This document shows, one piece after another, positions 30,501-39,267 of a stretch of DNA of 64,000 nt; within the stretch, counting starts at the first letter, position 1, and each line of letters begins with the position of its first letter. The DNA is from Streptosporangium becharense (GTDB lineage Bacteria; Actinomycetota; Actinomycetes; Streptosporangiales; Streptosporangiaceae): positions 7,068,001 to 7,132,000 of the forward strand of contig NZ_JACHMP010000001.1 of NCBI RefSeq assembly GCF_014204985.1, given 5' to 3'. The notes under the pieces are model-generated. The model did no database searches, was not told the DNA's origin, and was given only the letters and a program-made list of their open reading frames with translations. Both the position numbers and the translations under genes were made by a program.

Positions 30501-31413
30501 CGTCCGGGAACAGTGGAAGGACCTCGGCGGCCACCTGGTCGTCAACGAGCGGCCCGAGTGGTTGCGGCACATGCTCCGCCCCAAGCTGGCCGGCGGCCGG
30601 GTGCTGGAGGAACTGCTCGCCTCACGGCCGGAGACGTCCGTCGTGCTGTTCTCCTCGGTCAACGGCTTCCTGGGCGGGGCGTCCTTCGGCTCCTACGCCG
30701 CGGCCAACGCCGCCCTGGACGGCTTCGCCGGGCGGTGGGCCGGGCAGGGCCGGACGGTCCGCTGCCTGGCCTGGAGCATGTGGGCCGACGTCGGCATGAA
30801 CCGCGCCAGCCCGCTGACCGAGGCCGCGCGGAGCCGGGGGCTGCGGGTCGTCGACCGCCCCCGGGGCCTGGCGCTGCTGCTCGACGCGCTCAACCAGGAC
30901 CACCCCTACCTGCTGCTGGGCGCCGACCCGGCCAACGAGCACATGTGGCCGCACCTCGTCGCGGGCGGAGCCGCCGGCGCCAGGGTGCTCGTCGCGATCG
31001 TGCCCGACGGGAGCGTGCCGGAGGACGAGCTGGAGAAGGCGGTCGGCGGCGTCCTGGCGGACCTGCCGCTCGGCGCGGCGGCGCGGACCGTGCAGGTCCG
31101 GCGCATCCCGCGCGGCGCCGACGGGAGCGTGAACGTCACCGCGCTGCTGGCCTCGCGGGCCGGCCCGGCCACGGCCCACGTCCCCCCACAGGGCGAGGTG
31201 GAGAGCGGGATCGCCCGGATCTGGGGCGAGGTCGTCGGGGTGGAGCAGGTCGGCCGCGAGGACACCTTCTTCGGGATCGGCGGTAACTCCATCCTCGCCA
31301 TGCGCGCGGTCGACCGGATGAACCGGGAACTCGGCGGGGACCACCCGGTCGCCGTCATCTACGAGCACCCGGTGCTGCGGGAGCTGGCGGCGGCCCTCGC
31401 CGGGCGGAGATGA
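27484..31413 (+). CDS. Acyl-AMP ligase - ketoreductase - carrier protein (A-KR-T)
   Basis: About 1309 aa from ATG 27484 (AGGAGGCAGGCG upstream), overlapping the thioesterase end by 23 bp. Residues ~90-640 are an adenylate-forming ligase: LTSGSTGTPKCVRH (~246), NWMPLDHVGGIVMYNVRDV (~285), GWFDTGDLGLL, and FPKTASGKIQRS with the catalytic Lys. It is closer to loading ligases of hybrid synthases than to amino-acid A domains. Residues ~655-1180 are a ketoreductase with a structural subdomain, NADPH motif GGLGGIGAQVA (~920) and an active-site Ser...SYAAANAALD (Tyr ~1069). The terminal carrier has FFGIGGNSILAM (Ser ~1265). Loading an alpha-keto acid and reducing it to a hydroxy acid, as in cyanobacterial starter units, is the likely job; the substrate is not readable. 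Confidence 0.9.
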   Translation: MGQGIGSRPADPAAVESALRSLPGVGDAAVVVRGTSRTPEDAPSGPAPAASSVSPAVSLSASPTAPEAIVHGPPLEPPGDAPATLQEALIRAATRWPGRGTTYVLPDGGQDRQTYAELLQEALRVLRGLRELGVRPGDAALLQCADSRSFVTAFWACVLGGVLPTPVGPAPGYGRENAVTRKLRSAWRLLDHPVIVTDDELRDPVAGLGRTWSEPALTVASVTELGAGAAAEPVPVGPDDPVLNLLTSGSTGTPKCVRHASRSIVNRTFATIDANGFTPEEVSLNWMPLDHVGGIVMYNVRDVILGCDHVNARTDAFVRRPLSWLDWADRFGATNTWAPNFAFALLNECEDEIARGSWDLSRLRNICNAGEAVVARTAHRFVELLRPHGLPEDAMVPCWGMSETSSGVTYSRLRHDDHTAGTICVDPRSLGGELREVPHGTPRSVVLTEVGAPVAGVSLRIVDGAGAVLREGQVGRLHVRGATLLREYYRNPEANAEAFTADGWFDTGDLGLLRGGSLTLTGRAKDMIIVNGANFPAHDLESVVGQVPGVRATFAAVCGVSDPQLGTDAVVVFYVPSGADTPRDRTATAIRAALAAETGLQPQAVVALEAEEFPKTASGKIQRSQLVDAYREGRYDGRLDEHGDDGPGAADAWMFERVWVPDEGRPADPPREPVLVYGDRAVAAAVGRVTGHPVAWIRRGTAFRDLSADLPDAAVTAVGASAAGTVPSAEFSGSGAVPDVSACVEILPLDPAQHEHALEVVVARAGGLPRFAVHAWEAEPDSGPGARDADDAAEGLLLALRALAAAPEPVTVGVITSGATGARPGEPVEPGRAALTGLVRTAHAEGSFAGIRLVDLPPGTVPADEAVRAALAPASPAGEVTALRDGLPHVPRLRAVPERGGRAVPAEVLRPGGTALLVGGLGGIGAQVAAYLLAAVRARVLVVGRTPQEKLDDERAATLRRLRALGECSYAAADAADGPAMSRAVAEAERAWGRPLDTVMHLAGADVREQWKDLGGHLVVNERPEWLRHMLRPKLAGGRVLEELLASRPETSVVLFSSVNGFLGGASFGSYAAANAALDGFAGRWAGQGRTVRCLAWSMWADVGMNRASPLTEAARSRGLRVVDRPRGLALLLDALNQDHPYLLLGADPANEHMWPHLVAGGAAGARVLVAIVPDGSVPEDELEKAVGGVLADLPLGAAARTVQVRRIPRGADGSVNVTALLASRAGPATAHVPPQGEVESGIARIWGEVVGVEQVGREDTFFGIGGNSILAMRAVDRMNRELGGDHPVAVIYEHPVLRELAAALAGRR

Positions 31414-31499
31414 GGCCGGACAGGTGCGGGACGCCTGTCGAGTAACCGGTCGTCGTCAAGCACCGTCGCCGGGGCCTCGGAGGCCTCGGACATGAGGAT

Positions 31500-31547
31500 C
31501 TCTCCGTGAGGCGTGGCCGCCGGCCGGCGGCCGCACCTCACGGAGAG
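31500..31547. terminator. Long bidirectional terminator at left-arm boundary
   Basis: The perfect 12-bp arms CTCTCCGTGAGG (31500-31511) and CCTCACGGAGAG (31536-31547) enclose an 18-bp self-complementary GGCCGCC...GGCGGCC core. It sits between the convergent A-KR-T gene (ends 31413) and CNNM-type gene (ends 31554), and marks the end of the left biosynthetic arm. Confidence 0.8.
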
Positions 31548-31553
31548 GTGACT

Positions 31554-32567
31554 CTACGCCCCCACCAGCAGCCGGGCCAGCAGGTCGTCGAGGAAGACCA
31601 GCCCGGTCGGCGCGCCATCGCCGGTGCGCACCAGCGCCAGCTGACTGCGGGCGGCGCGCATCGCCGAGACCGCGGCCGAGACCGAGGTCCCGGCCGCCAG
31701 CTCGGGCAACCGGTAGGCCATGTCACGCGCCGTCACCGGGGCACCGCGCCGGCGGGCCAGGTAGGCGTCGCGGACGTGGACCACCCCGGCGGGCCGGACA
31801 CCGTCCCACACCACCACGCGGGTACGGCGTGTGCCGGCGCACACGTCGATCACCTCCTGCGGTGAGGCCGGTCCCGGAACGCCGACGATGTCGGCGACCG
31901 GGACGACCAGTGGGGCGATCGAGGCCGTGGGGGCGTGCAACGCCTGGGTGATGACGGCGTGCTCGTCACCTTCGATCAGCCCGAGACGGCGGGACTCCTC
32001 CACCAGGTGCCGCAGCTGGGCGGGGGTGCGCGGGTGGGAGACCTCGTCGCGAGGCTGGATCCGCGCCAGGCGGAGCAGCAGGTTGCTGACGCCGTTGAGC
32101 AGCCGCAGCACCGGCCGGACCGCCACGGTGAAGGCGCGGAACGGCAACGCCAGGATGGTGGCCGAGCGCTCGGGGCGGGCGATCGCCCAGGACTTGGGGG
32201 CCATCTCACCGATCACCATGTGCAGGAACGTCACGACGGCCAGCGCGATGACGAAGGCGACGGCGTGCGCGGCGGCCTCGGGCAGGCCCCAGGCGTGGAA
32301 CAGCGGGGTCAGGGATCCGGCGATCAGCGGTTCGGAGACCACGCCCAGCCCCAGGGAGCACAGGGTGATGCCGAGCTGAGCGCCGGCGAGCATCAGCGAC
32401 AGCTCCCGGATGCCCTTGACCGCCGCCGCGGCGGCGCGGTCACCCCGGGCGGCGGCTTTCTCCAGCCGGTGCCGTTTGGCGGCGACCAGGGCGAACTCGG
32501 CGGCGACGAAGAAGCCGTTGCCCGCCAGCAGCGCGACGGTCAGGGCAAGACCGAGGGGCAGGTTCAC
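31554..32567 (-). CDS. CNNM/HCC-family (CorC-like) membrane protein
   Basis: 337 aa. The N-terminal DUF21-type transmembrane domain begins LGLALTVALLAGNGFFVAAEFALVAAKRHRLE (helices over ~residues 5-170), including LMLAGAQLGITLCSLGLG and HMVIGEMAPKSWAIARPE. A cytoplasmic region resembling a CBS pair follows (VVPVADIVGVPGPAS..., VVVWDGVRPAGVVHVRDAYL, LALVRTGDGAPTGLVFLDDLL). There is no C-terminal CorC_HlyC domain, unlike its neighbour. The family handles Mg2+ or other divalent cations. It overlaps the upstream paralogue by 4 bp, so the two probably form a heteromeric unit. Unrelated to peptide synthesis; its composition matches the host. Confidence 0.9.
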   Translation of the reverse strand: MNLPLGLALTVALLAGNGFFVAAEFALVAAKRHRLEKAAARGDRAAAAAVKGIRELSLMLAGAQLGITLCSLGLGVVSEPLIAGSLTPLFHAWGLPEAAAHAVAFVIALAVVTFLHMVIGEMAPKSWAIARPERSATILALPFRAFTVAVRPVLRLLNGVSNLLLRLARIQPRDEVSHPRTPAQLRHLVEESRRLGLIEGDEHAVITQALHAPTASIAPLVVPVADIVGVPGPASPQEVIDVCAGTRRTRVVVWDGVRPAGVVHVRDAYLARRRGAPVTARDMAYRLPELAAGTSVSAAVSAMRAARSQLALVRTGDGAPTGLVFLDDLLARLLVGA

Positions 32568-33934
32568 CTGTCCTCACCCTCCTCATCGCGGGCGTCGTCG
32601 TCCGTACGGCGGACGGGACGGAGCCGGACCCGGTCGGGCACGTGCCGGTCCACGCTCACGACCTCTATCTCCACATGGGTGGGCGTGCCTTCGGCCATGT
32701 CCGGCACCAGCTCGACGGTGAGCGCGTCGCCGACCGCGGCGAAGCGGGCCAGACGGTGCAGGAGCAGACCGCCGACGGTGTCGTAATCGTCCTCGTCCGG
32801 TAGTTCCAGATCGGTGGCCAAGGCCACCTCGTCGACCCGCAGGCCCGCGTCGACCTCCCAACCGCCCTCGGTCTCGACGACCGGCGGAATGTCGAGATCG
32901 TTCTCGTCGGTGATCTCCCCCACCAGCTCCTCGGCAACGTCTTCCCAGGTGACCAGGCCGGCCAGGCCGCCGTGCTCGTCCAGCACGCAGGCGACCTCCT
33001 CGCCCCGAGCGTGCATCTGCGCCACCAGCTCCGGCAGCGGCATCGAGAACGGCACCACCAGCACATCGCGGGTGATCTCCCCCACCCGCGTGCCGGCCGC
33101 CCCGGCGGGCGGGATCGGGGCCAGCTCGCGCAGGCTCACCACACCGGCCACCTCACCGGGGCCGGCACCGAGCACCGGGTAGTGGGTGTGGCCGTGGCGG
33201 GCGATGAGCTCGTCCAGCTCCGGAACCTGAGCGGAACCGCTGACGGTGACGACGTCGGCGCGCGGGACCATGACCTCCTCGGCGGTGCGGTCGGCGAACG
33301 CCAGCGCCCGCTCCAGCAGGTCGGCCTGGTCACCGGGCAGGTGGCCGTGGGCCTCGGACTCACCGATGATGTGCCCGAGCTCCTCCAGGGTGGCACCGTG
33401 GTGCAGTTCCTCGACCGGCTCGATGCCGACGCCGCGCAGCAGCCGATTGGCCGCCGAGTCGAACAACCGGATGACCGGTCCGGCGACCGTCATGTAGACC
33501 AGGGTGGAGGCGGCCAGCGCACGGGCCAGCGGCTCGGGCCGGGCCAGCGCGAGGTTCTTGGGGGCCAGCTCACCCAGCACCATCTGGACGACGGTGGCGA
33601 TGACGAACCCGAGCACCAGGGCGACGGCGTCGACGGCGCCGCCGCTCAGCCCGAGCGCCTCCAGGCCGGGCGCGACCAGCTCGGCCAGCGCCGGTTTGGC
33701 GATGAACCCGACGACCAGGGCGGTGACGGTGATGCCGAGCTGCGCTCCCGAGAGCATGAACGACAGTCGTTCCATCACCTTGACGGCGCGAGCGGCCTTC
33801 TTGTCACCGGCGGCGGCCTGCTGCGACAGGGCGAGGCGGTCGGCGGTGACGTATGCGAACTCCTGGGCGACGAAGTAGCCGGTGGCCAGGGTCAGAATCA
33901 GGACGGCCAGCAGGCCGAGGGCGATGCTCATCAC
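32564..33934 (-). CDS. CNNM/HCC-family membrane protein with CBS and CorC_HlyC domains
   Basis: 456 aa; the start is GTG 33934 or ATG 33931 (GAGGAG upstream). It has the DUF21 transmembrane domain (GYFVAQEFAYVTADRLALSQQA; LSFMLSGAQLGITVTALVVGF; MVLGELAPKNLALARPE), a CBS pair (VMVPRADVVTVSGSAQVPELDELI...HYPVLGAGPGEVAGVVSLRELA; VPFSMPLPELVAQM...VACVLDEHGGLAGLVTWEDV) and a C-terminal CorC_HlyC module (GGWEVDAGLRVDEVALATDLELPD...GGLLLHRLARFAAVGD). Together with its partner it is a likely divalent-cation transport or sensing pair. It is transcribed away from the CRISPR block; upstream is a 385-bp intergenic region. Confidence 0.92.
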   Translation of the reverse strand: MMSIALGLLAVLILTLATGYFVAQEFAYVTADRLALSQQAAAGDKKAARAVKVMERLSFMLSGAQLGITVTALVVGFIAKPALAELVAPGLEALGLSGGAVDAVALVLGFVIATVVQMVLGELAPKNLALARPEPLARALAASTLVYMTVAGPVIRLFDSAANRLLRGVGIEPVEELHHGATLEELGHIIGESEAHGHLPGDQADLLERALAFADRTAEEVMVPRADVVTVSGSAQVPELDELIARHGHTHYPVLGAGPGEVAGVVSLRELAPIPPAGAAGTRVGEITRDVLVVPFSMPLPELVAQMHARGEEVACVLDEHGGLAGLVTWEDVAEELVGEITDENDLDIPPVVETEGGWEVDAGLRVDEVALATDLELPDEDDYDTVGGLLLHRLARFAAVGDALTVELVPDMAEGTPTHVEIEVVSVDRHVPDRVRLRPVRRTDDDARDEEGEDR

Positions 33935-34319
33935 GGGGCTCCTCGCGAGGCTCGTCGCGGGGCTTCTCGCGGGTTCCCGCCTCGCCCGGGGCGGGTGCTG
34001 CTATGGCCGGGGTCCGATGACACGGACACCACCACCTCGTTCCTTTCTCCTGCGGCCCCGCGAGGCCGTCTCACACTCTCCCGCCGGCCGTCGCCACCGA
34101 AGAGAACCGAGCACGCGCGCCACGGCGGCCGGCTGTGTGATCAGCCCACCATGGGGTCCTTTCCCGAGGTCAACGCCGGAGGCGGCGGAATCGTGCCCGG
34201 TGTGAGGCGGGTCATACCGGTGTTCCCGCCGAGCCTCCTGTCCACCCGACCGGCGGCGCACACCGCCCTTACGCACTGACTACGACAACGACAGGTTGTT
34301 ACATCGGCAGGCGGGTGGT
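33935..34319. other. Intergenic region between CNNM operon and CRISPR array 1
   Basis: 385 bp with no supportable gene. It must hold the promoter and leader of the minus-strand CNNM operon. Alternating GC-rich inverted segments (for example 33935-34000) could fold, but I do not recognise a specific riboswitch. The right end (34270-34319) is the leader-distal flank of CRISPR array 1. Confidence 0.5.
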
Positions 34320-35995
34320 GGCACCATCCCCGCGTGCGCGGGGAGCACTACGGTCTCCAACGTGGCGACCGTCCGCGCCAGGGACCATCCCCGCGTGCGC
34401 GGGGAGCACTCCGCGGGCATCGACGGAGCCGCCGTGTGGACGGGACCATCCCCGCGTGCGCGGGGAGCACAAGGCCCTGCGCTCGGGCGGCGGCACCATC
34501 GTGGGACCATCCCCGCGTGCGCGGGGAGCACTCGACCCAGCGCAGCGTTCCACGCCCCTCGCCGGGACCATCCCCGCGTGCGCGGGGAGCACACTAACAT
34601 AACCGCCTCTGACCTGCGGAAACAGGGACCATCCCCGCGTGCGCGGGGAGCACGTTCGGGAGGGCTTCTTTTTTCGGTGTGGACGGGGACCATCCCCGCG
34701 TGCGCGGGGAGCACATGACCTGAGCGGCGATGCGGGCCAGCGCCGCGGGACCATCCCCGCGTGCGCGGGGAGCACTACCTCCGTCCTGGGGGCGACCCGC
34801 ATGCGCCGGGACCATCCCCGCGTGCGCGGGGAGCACGGCGTCGCATCGGATCCTCCTGAAGCTGGCCGGGGACCATCCCCGCGTGCGCGGGGAGCACCTG
34901 ACCGAAATCCCTTCCGCTACCCGCCGGGCGGGACCATCCCCGCGTGCGCGGGGAGCACGGAGGTGGGCCGCACCGGGGAGCGCGGTCAAGGGGACCATCC
35001 CCGCGTGCGCGGGGAGTACGCCGCCTTGATACGGGCCATGCCCGGCGGGCGGGGACCATCCCCGCGTGCGCGGGGAGCACACGAGAGCGGCCTTCGGAAG
35101 CATGTGGCGCATGGGACCATCCCCGCGTGCGCGGGGAGCACAGGGAGTCCCTAGAGTTCCGGGGAGGTGCTGAGGGACCATCCCCGCGTGCGCGGGGAGC
35201 ACGTGCGCCCGGCCCCGGAGGGCGCCGGGTCCGAGGGACCATCCCCGCGTGCGCGGGGAGCACGTCACGGCGTCCTGGAAGGCGCGCTTGTCGGCGGGAC
35301 CATCCCCGCGTGCGCGGGGAGCACCTACCGGCCCTGAACTGGTCCGTCCGGCTGCTGGGACCATCCCCGCGTGCGCGGGGAGCACTCGTACAGGTAGGCG
35401 ACCCGCACACCGTCCCTGGGACCATCCCCGCGTGCGCGGGGAGCACCCGACCAGGGAGATCCCCAGGAACTTCGCGATGGGACCATCCCCGCGTGCGCGG
35501 GGAGCACTCCTGGTTTCGCGGGTTCGGGGTGTGGCTGTTGGGACCATCCCCGCGTGCGCGGGGAGCACGACCAGGGGCGGCGAGGGATGTGCCGCCCCGG
35601 GGGACCATCCCCGCGTGCGCGGGGAGCACGGAGGATGAGCGAGGCATCTTCGTACTAAATGAGGACCATCCCCGCGTGCGCGGGGAGCACTACTCCGCGG
35701 TCACCTCGGTGACGGTCGGCGTGGGACCATCCCCGCGTGCGCGGGGAGCACTCTGTCTACCATCATCAGTTTGGGGCCGTACCGGGACCATCCCCGCGTG
35801 CGCGGGGAGCACAACAGGCAGAACCGGCAAGACGAATGGCCCGGAGGACCATCCCCGCGTGCGCGGGGAGCACAACAGGCAGAACCGGCAAGACGAATGG
35901 CCCGGAGGACCATCCCCGCGTGCGCGGGGAGCACCCTTTTCCCACGGTTCCGGCTTACCCATTTTTGGGACCATCCCCGCGTGCGCGGGGAGCAC
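34320..35995 (-). CRISPR. CRISPR array 1, type I-E: 28 repeats, 27 spacers
   Basis: There are 28 repeats of 29 bp at a strict 61-bp period (32-bp spacers). Read on the minus strand the repeat begins GTGCTCCCCGCG and ends GCGGGGATGGTCCC, the standard I-E hairpin repeat. Orientation is minus because this strand matches transcribed I-E repeats, the degenerate repeat is at the left end (34320-34348, GGCACCAT for GGGACCAT), and a conserved leader lies on the right next to cas3. Other deviations: GAGTAC at 35016-35019, and the terminal base of the repeats at 35662, 35845 and 35906. The spacers at 35813-35844 and 35874-35905 are identical. Confidence 0.98.
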
Positions 35996-36339
35996 ACTGC
36001 CTGACCTGCGGGACTATCGACGGTGAGCGTGTGATTGGAGCACTATTAAAGAATGCGACATTTCGGACATGGTCAACTCTTCGTGTTTGGGATGCCAAGT
36101 CGTCCCAGGGTGCACGACTGACGCCTTGTGGGCAAGCGCCACCATCGGGGCGGGGTGCTATCCCCGCATGAGTGATGCTTCCCGGGAGGAAGACATCCCA
36201 CATGTGTGGAGTGTGGCCGATTATGGATATATCGGATAAGATAGATTTTTTTCCATAAAGGGATATATTCCACCTTTTCTCCCCTCGATTTGAGAAGAAT
36301 TTGAGATTTTCACAATCTTGTCGGAGGTGATGGCCTTAA
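35996..36339. promoter_or_regulatory. CRISPR array 1 leader and cas3 promoter region
   Basis: This A+T-rich non-coding stretch serves array 1 (leftward) and the cas operon (rightward). On the minus strand GAAATGT...ATTCTTT, AGTGCTC and GCAGGTCAG recur at the same distances as in the array 2 leader (GAAATG starts 69 bp before the first repeat in both). A degenerate half-repeat (GCGGGGATAGCACC on minus) lies at about 36156-36169. The most A+T-rich part (36225-36320) is the likely cas promoter; GGAGG at ~36322 precedes the cas3 start. Confidence 0.7.
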
Positions 36340-39267
36340 ATGAGCTCCATGCTCAATGAGAGGCATCCAGGCAGCCGGTTCGTCGACGGATTGTCGTCCA
36401 TGGCGCGTACGGTGTGGGCCAAGCATGATCGGGAAACCGATGGATGGTTGCCGTTGTGGCGCCACTTGGCCGACAGCGGCGCGGTGGCCGGACTGTTATG
36501 GGATCACTGGGTTCCTCTTCAGGTGCAGCAGGTGATCGCTGAGGCGCTTCCCGATGGCGTCGATGATGCCCGTCGGCTGGCGGTCTGGCTGGCGGCCACT
36601 CATGACATCGGGAAGGCCACGCCGGCATTCGCCTGCCAGGTGGAGCCGCTTGCCGATGTCATGCGGGCGGCCGGGCTGGGCATGCCACCGTACAAGCAGA
36701 TGCCTGACCGCAGGCTCGCCCCACATGGTCTGGCCGGGCAGGTGCTGCTTCAGGAGTGGCTGATCGAGCGGTACGACTGGAGGCGGTCCGCCACCGTACA
36801 GTTCGCAATCATCGCTGGTGGGCACCATGGGGTCCCGCCGACTCATACGGACATCCGGGAGGTGAACGTCCACCCGGAGTTGCTGCGTACTCCTGGGTGT
36901 GCGTCGCTATGGCGGAGCGTGCAGTGGGAGATCCTTGACCGCTGTGCGGAGACATGCGGGGTTCAGGGCCGCTTGGCCGGTTGGCGGGAGTCCAAGCTCT
37001 CACAGCCGGCTCAAGTGTTGCTGACGGGGCTGATCATCGTCGCTGACTGGATCGCGAGTAATCCTGACCTCTTCCCGTACTTTCCCGAGGCGCAGCGTAG
37101 GAGCGACAAGGAACGGGTCGAGGCGGCCTGGCACGGGCTCAACCTGCCGGAGCCGTGGCGGCCGTCGGAGCCGGTAGGAGAGGCGGCTGCTCTCTTCGCC
37201 TCCCGGTTTCAGCTGCCGCCTGGGGCGCGTATCCGTCCGGTCCAGGAGCGCGCGGTTCAGGTGGCGCGGGCGATGTCGTTCCCGGGCCTGATGGTGATCG
37301 AGGCCCCGATGGGGGAGGGCAAGACTGAGGCCGCGCTGGCGGTCGCTGAGATTTTCGCGGCGCGTTCCGGAGCGGGTGGTTGCTTTGTCGCGCTCCCCAC
37401 GATGGCCACGGGCAACGCGATGTTTCCCCGGATGCTGGACTGGCTGCGCCGGGTTCCTGCCGGTCGGACCGGGCATGAGCTGCGCTCAGTGCTTCTCGCG
37501 CATTCCAAGGCGGCGCTGAATGAGGAGTACGCCGGGCTGGTGCGTGCCGGTCGGCGGGCGGCGCGTGGGGTCGAGCCGGATGGCGGCGGGGATGAGTGGC
37601 GTCATCGCGGCGACCGTCGGGTTTTCTCCGCCGAACTCGTCGCGCATCAGTGGCTACGGGGCAGGAAGAAGGGAATGTTGTCCTCGTTTGTGGTGGGGAC
37701 GATCGACCAGCTGCTGTTCATGGGGCTTAAGACCCGTCACCTGGCGTTGCGTCACCTTGCTCTTGCGGGCAAGGTCGTCATCATCGATGAGGCGCATGCC
37801 TACGACACCTACATGAATTCCTACCTGGACCGGGTGCTGTCGTGGCTGGGTGCCTACCGTGTACCGGTCGTGGTGCTGTCGGCGACGCTTCCGGCCCGGC
37901 GTCGGCGTGAGCTCGCAGAGGCGTATGCAGGAGCAACCACAGACGGTGCTGATTTCACCGAGCTGGAGGACACGGATTGCTATCCGTTGCTGACGACTGC
38001 CGAGTTTGGGGGGCGACCTGTGGCTGAGGTCGTCAAGCCGTCCGGCAGGGAGATCGAGGTACATCTTGAGCGATTGAGTGACGATCTCGTAGAGCTGGGT
38101 GACCGGCTTTCCCGAGAGCTGGCCGAGGGCGGCTGTGTCCTTGTGGTGCGCAACACCGTTGACCGGGTTCTGGAGACCGCCGCGTACCTACGAGAGCGGT
38201 TCGGCCCTGGCCAGGTCACTGTGGCCCATGCCCGTTTCCTCGATCCGGATCGGGCCGACAAGGATGCCGATCTGCTGGCCCGGTTCGGCCCGCCGGACAA
38301 GAGCGCGGGCCGCCGGCCCGTCAACGCGCACATCGTGGTAGCCAGCCAAGTCGCCGAGCAGTCCCTCGACATCGACTTCGACCTGTTGGTATCGGACCTG
38401 TGCCCGATCGACCTCTTGCTGCAACGGATGGGGCGATTGCACCGGCATCCACGCGGTGAGAAACAAGGCGACCGTCCCGAGCGCCTGCGTACGGCTCGCT
38501 GCCTGTTGACCGGCGCGGACTGGGAAAAGACACCGCCCGAGCCGGTGAGCGGCTCCAGACGGATCTACCGGCCGTACCCGTTGCTGCGGTCAGCGGCTGT
38601 GCTGGAACCGTACCTATCCAGGACCGGCGAAACGGGACATGTGGTGCGTCTGCCGCAGGACATCAGCCCGCTCGTTCAACGAGCGTACGGGCCTGGTCCG
38701 GTCGGCCCGGATGAGTGGCGGGAAGCGATGGCCCAAACGCGCGGTGACCAGGACTTGCACCAGGACCGGCAAGGTGAGAAAGCGCGAGATTTCCAGATCA
38801 ACGAGGTCGGTAAGGCTGGTCGAGCTCTGGTCGGCTGGGTCGACGCCGGGGTCGGGGACGCCGATGACACCCGCACTGGCCGAGCCCAGGTCCGCGACGG
38901 TGCCGAGTCTCTGGAAGTGCTGGTCGTGCAGCGTCGCACCGATGGGACCTTGGTGACTGTGCCGTGGTTGAGTGAAGGTCGTGGTGGGCTGGAGTTGCCC
39001 ACTGAGGCGGTGCCTGAGCCGAGACTCGCCCGCATCGTGGCCTCATGTGGCCTGCGGCTGCCTTACCACTTCTCGATCCCTCAGTTCCTCGATCAGGCGA
39101 TCGAGGAACTGGAGGCCGAATGTATCTCGGCGTGGCAGTCCAAGGAATGCCATTGGCTGGCGGGAGAGCTGATCCTCATGCTCGACGAAGAATGTCGGAC
39201 GCGTCTGGCAGGCTACGACCTGCATTACACCCCCGCCGATGGTCTGAAGGTGTTTCGTGCTGAGTGA
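36340..39267 (+). CDS. cas3: Cas3 nuclease-helicase, type I-E
   Basis: 975 aa, ATG 36340. The N-terminal HD nuclease domain has AATHDIGKATPAFACQ (His88-Asp89). The SF2 helicase domain has Walker A EAPMGEGKTEAAL (~residue 322), the DEAH box VVIIDEAHAYDTYMNSYL (~480), VVLSATLP (~512) and motif VI DLLLQRMGRLHRHPRG (~690). The C-terminal accessory domain completes the usual length. Cascade recruits Cas3 to nick and degrade the non-target strand. It is the first gene of the operon; GGAGG precedes the start. Codon use is visibly less GC-rich at third positions than in the biosynthetic genes, pointing to separate ancestry. All catalytic motifs look intact. Confidence 0.97.
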   Translation: MSSMLNERHPGSRFVDGLSSMARTVWAKHDRETDGWLPLWRHLADSGAVAGLLWDHWVPLQVQQVIAEALPDGVDDARRLAVWLAATHDIGKATPAFACQVEPLADVMRAAGLGMPPYKQMPDRRLAPHGLAGQVLLQEWLIERYDWRRSATVQFAIIAGGHHGVPPTHTDIREVNVHPELLRTPGCASLWRSVQWEILDRCAETCGVQGRLAGWRESKLSQPAQVLLTGLIIVADWIASNPDLFPYFPEAQRRSDKERVEAAWHGLNLPEPWRPSEPVGEAAALFASRFQLPPGARIRPVQERAVQVARAMSFPGLMVIEAPMGEGKTEAALAVAEIFAARSGAGGCFVALPTMATGNAMFPRMLDWLRRVPAGRTGHELRSVLLAHSKAALNEEYAGLVRAGRRAARGVEPDGGGDEWRHRGDRRVFSAELVAHQWLRGRKKGMLSSFVVGTIDQLLFMGLKTRHLALRHLALAGKVVIIDEAHAYDTYMNSYLDRVLSWLGAYRVPVVVLSATLPARRRRELAEAYAGATTDGADFTELEDTDCYPLLTTAEFGGRPVAEVVKPSGREIEVHLERLSDDLVELGDRLSRELAEGGCVLVVRNTVDRVLETAAYLRERFGPGQVTVAHARFLDPDRADKDADLLARFGPPDKSAGRRPVNAHIVVASQVAEQSLDIDFDLLVSDLCPIDLLLQRMGRLHRHPRGEKQGDRPERLRTARCLLTGADWEKTPPEPVSGSRRIYRPYPLLRSAAVLEPYLSRTGETGHVVRLPQDISPLVQRAYGPGPVGPDEWREAMAQTRGDQDLHQDRQGEKARDFQINEVGKAGRALVGWVDAGVGDADDTRTGRAQVRDGAESLEVLVVQRRTDGTLVTVPWLSEGRGGLELPTEAVPEPRLARIVASCGLRLPYHFSIPQFLDQAIEELEAECISAWQSKECHWLAGELILMLDEECRTRLAGYDLHYTPADGLKVFRAE

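Noticed and set aside
33935-34319. Magnesium-type riboswitch ahead of the CNNM operon
   Set aside because: The position is suggestive, but I could not recognise conserved loops of a known class.
34280-36026. Long frames through CRISPR array 1 coding repeated RARGDGP / PACAGST-like peptides
   Set aside because: They are created by the 61-bp repeat period in GC-rich DNA; there is no ribosome-binding site or domain, and every frame is interrupted in the same repetitive way.
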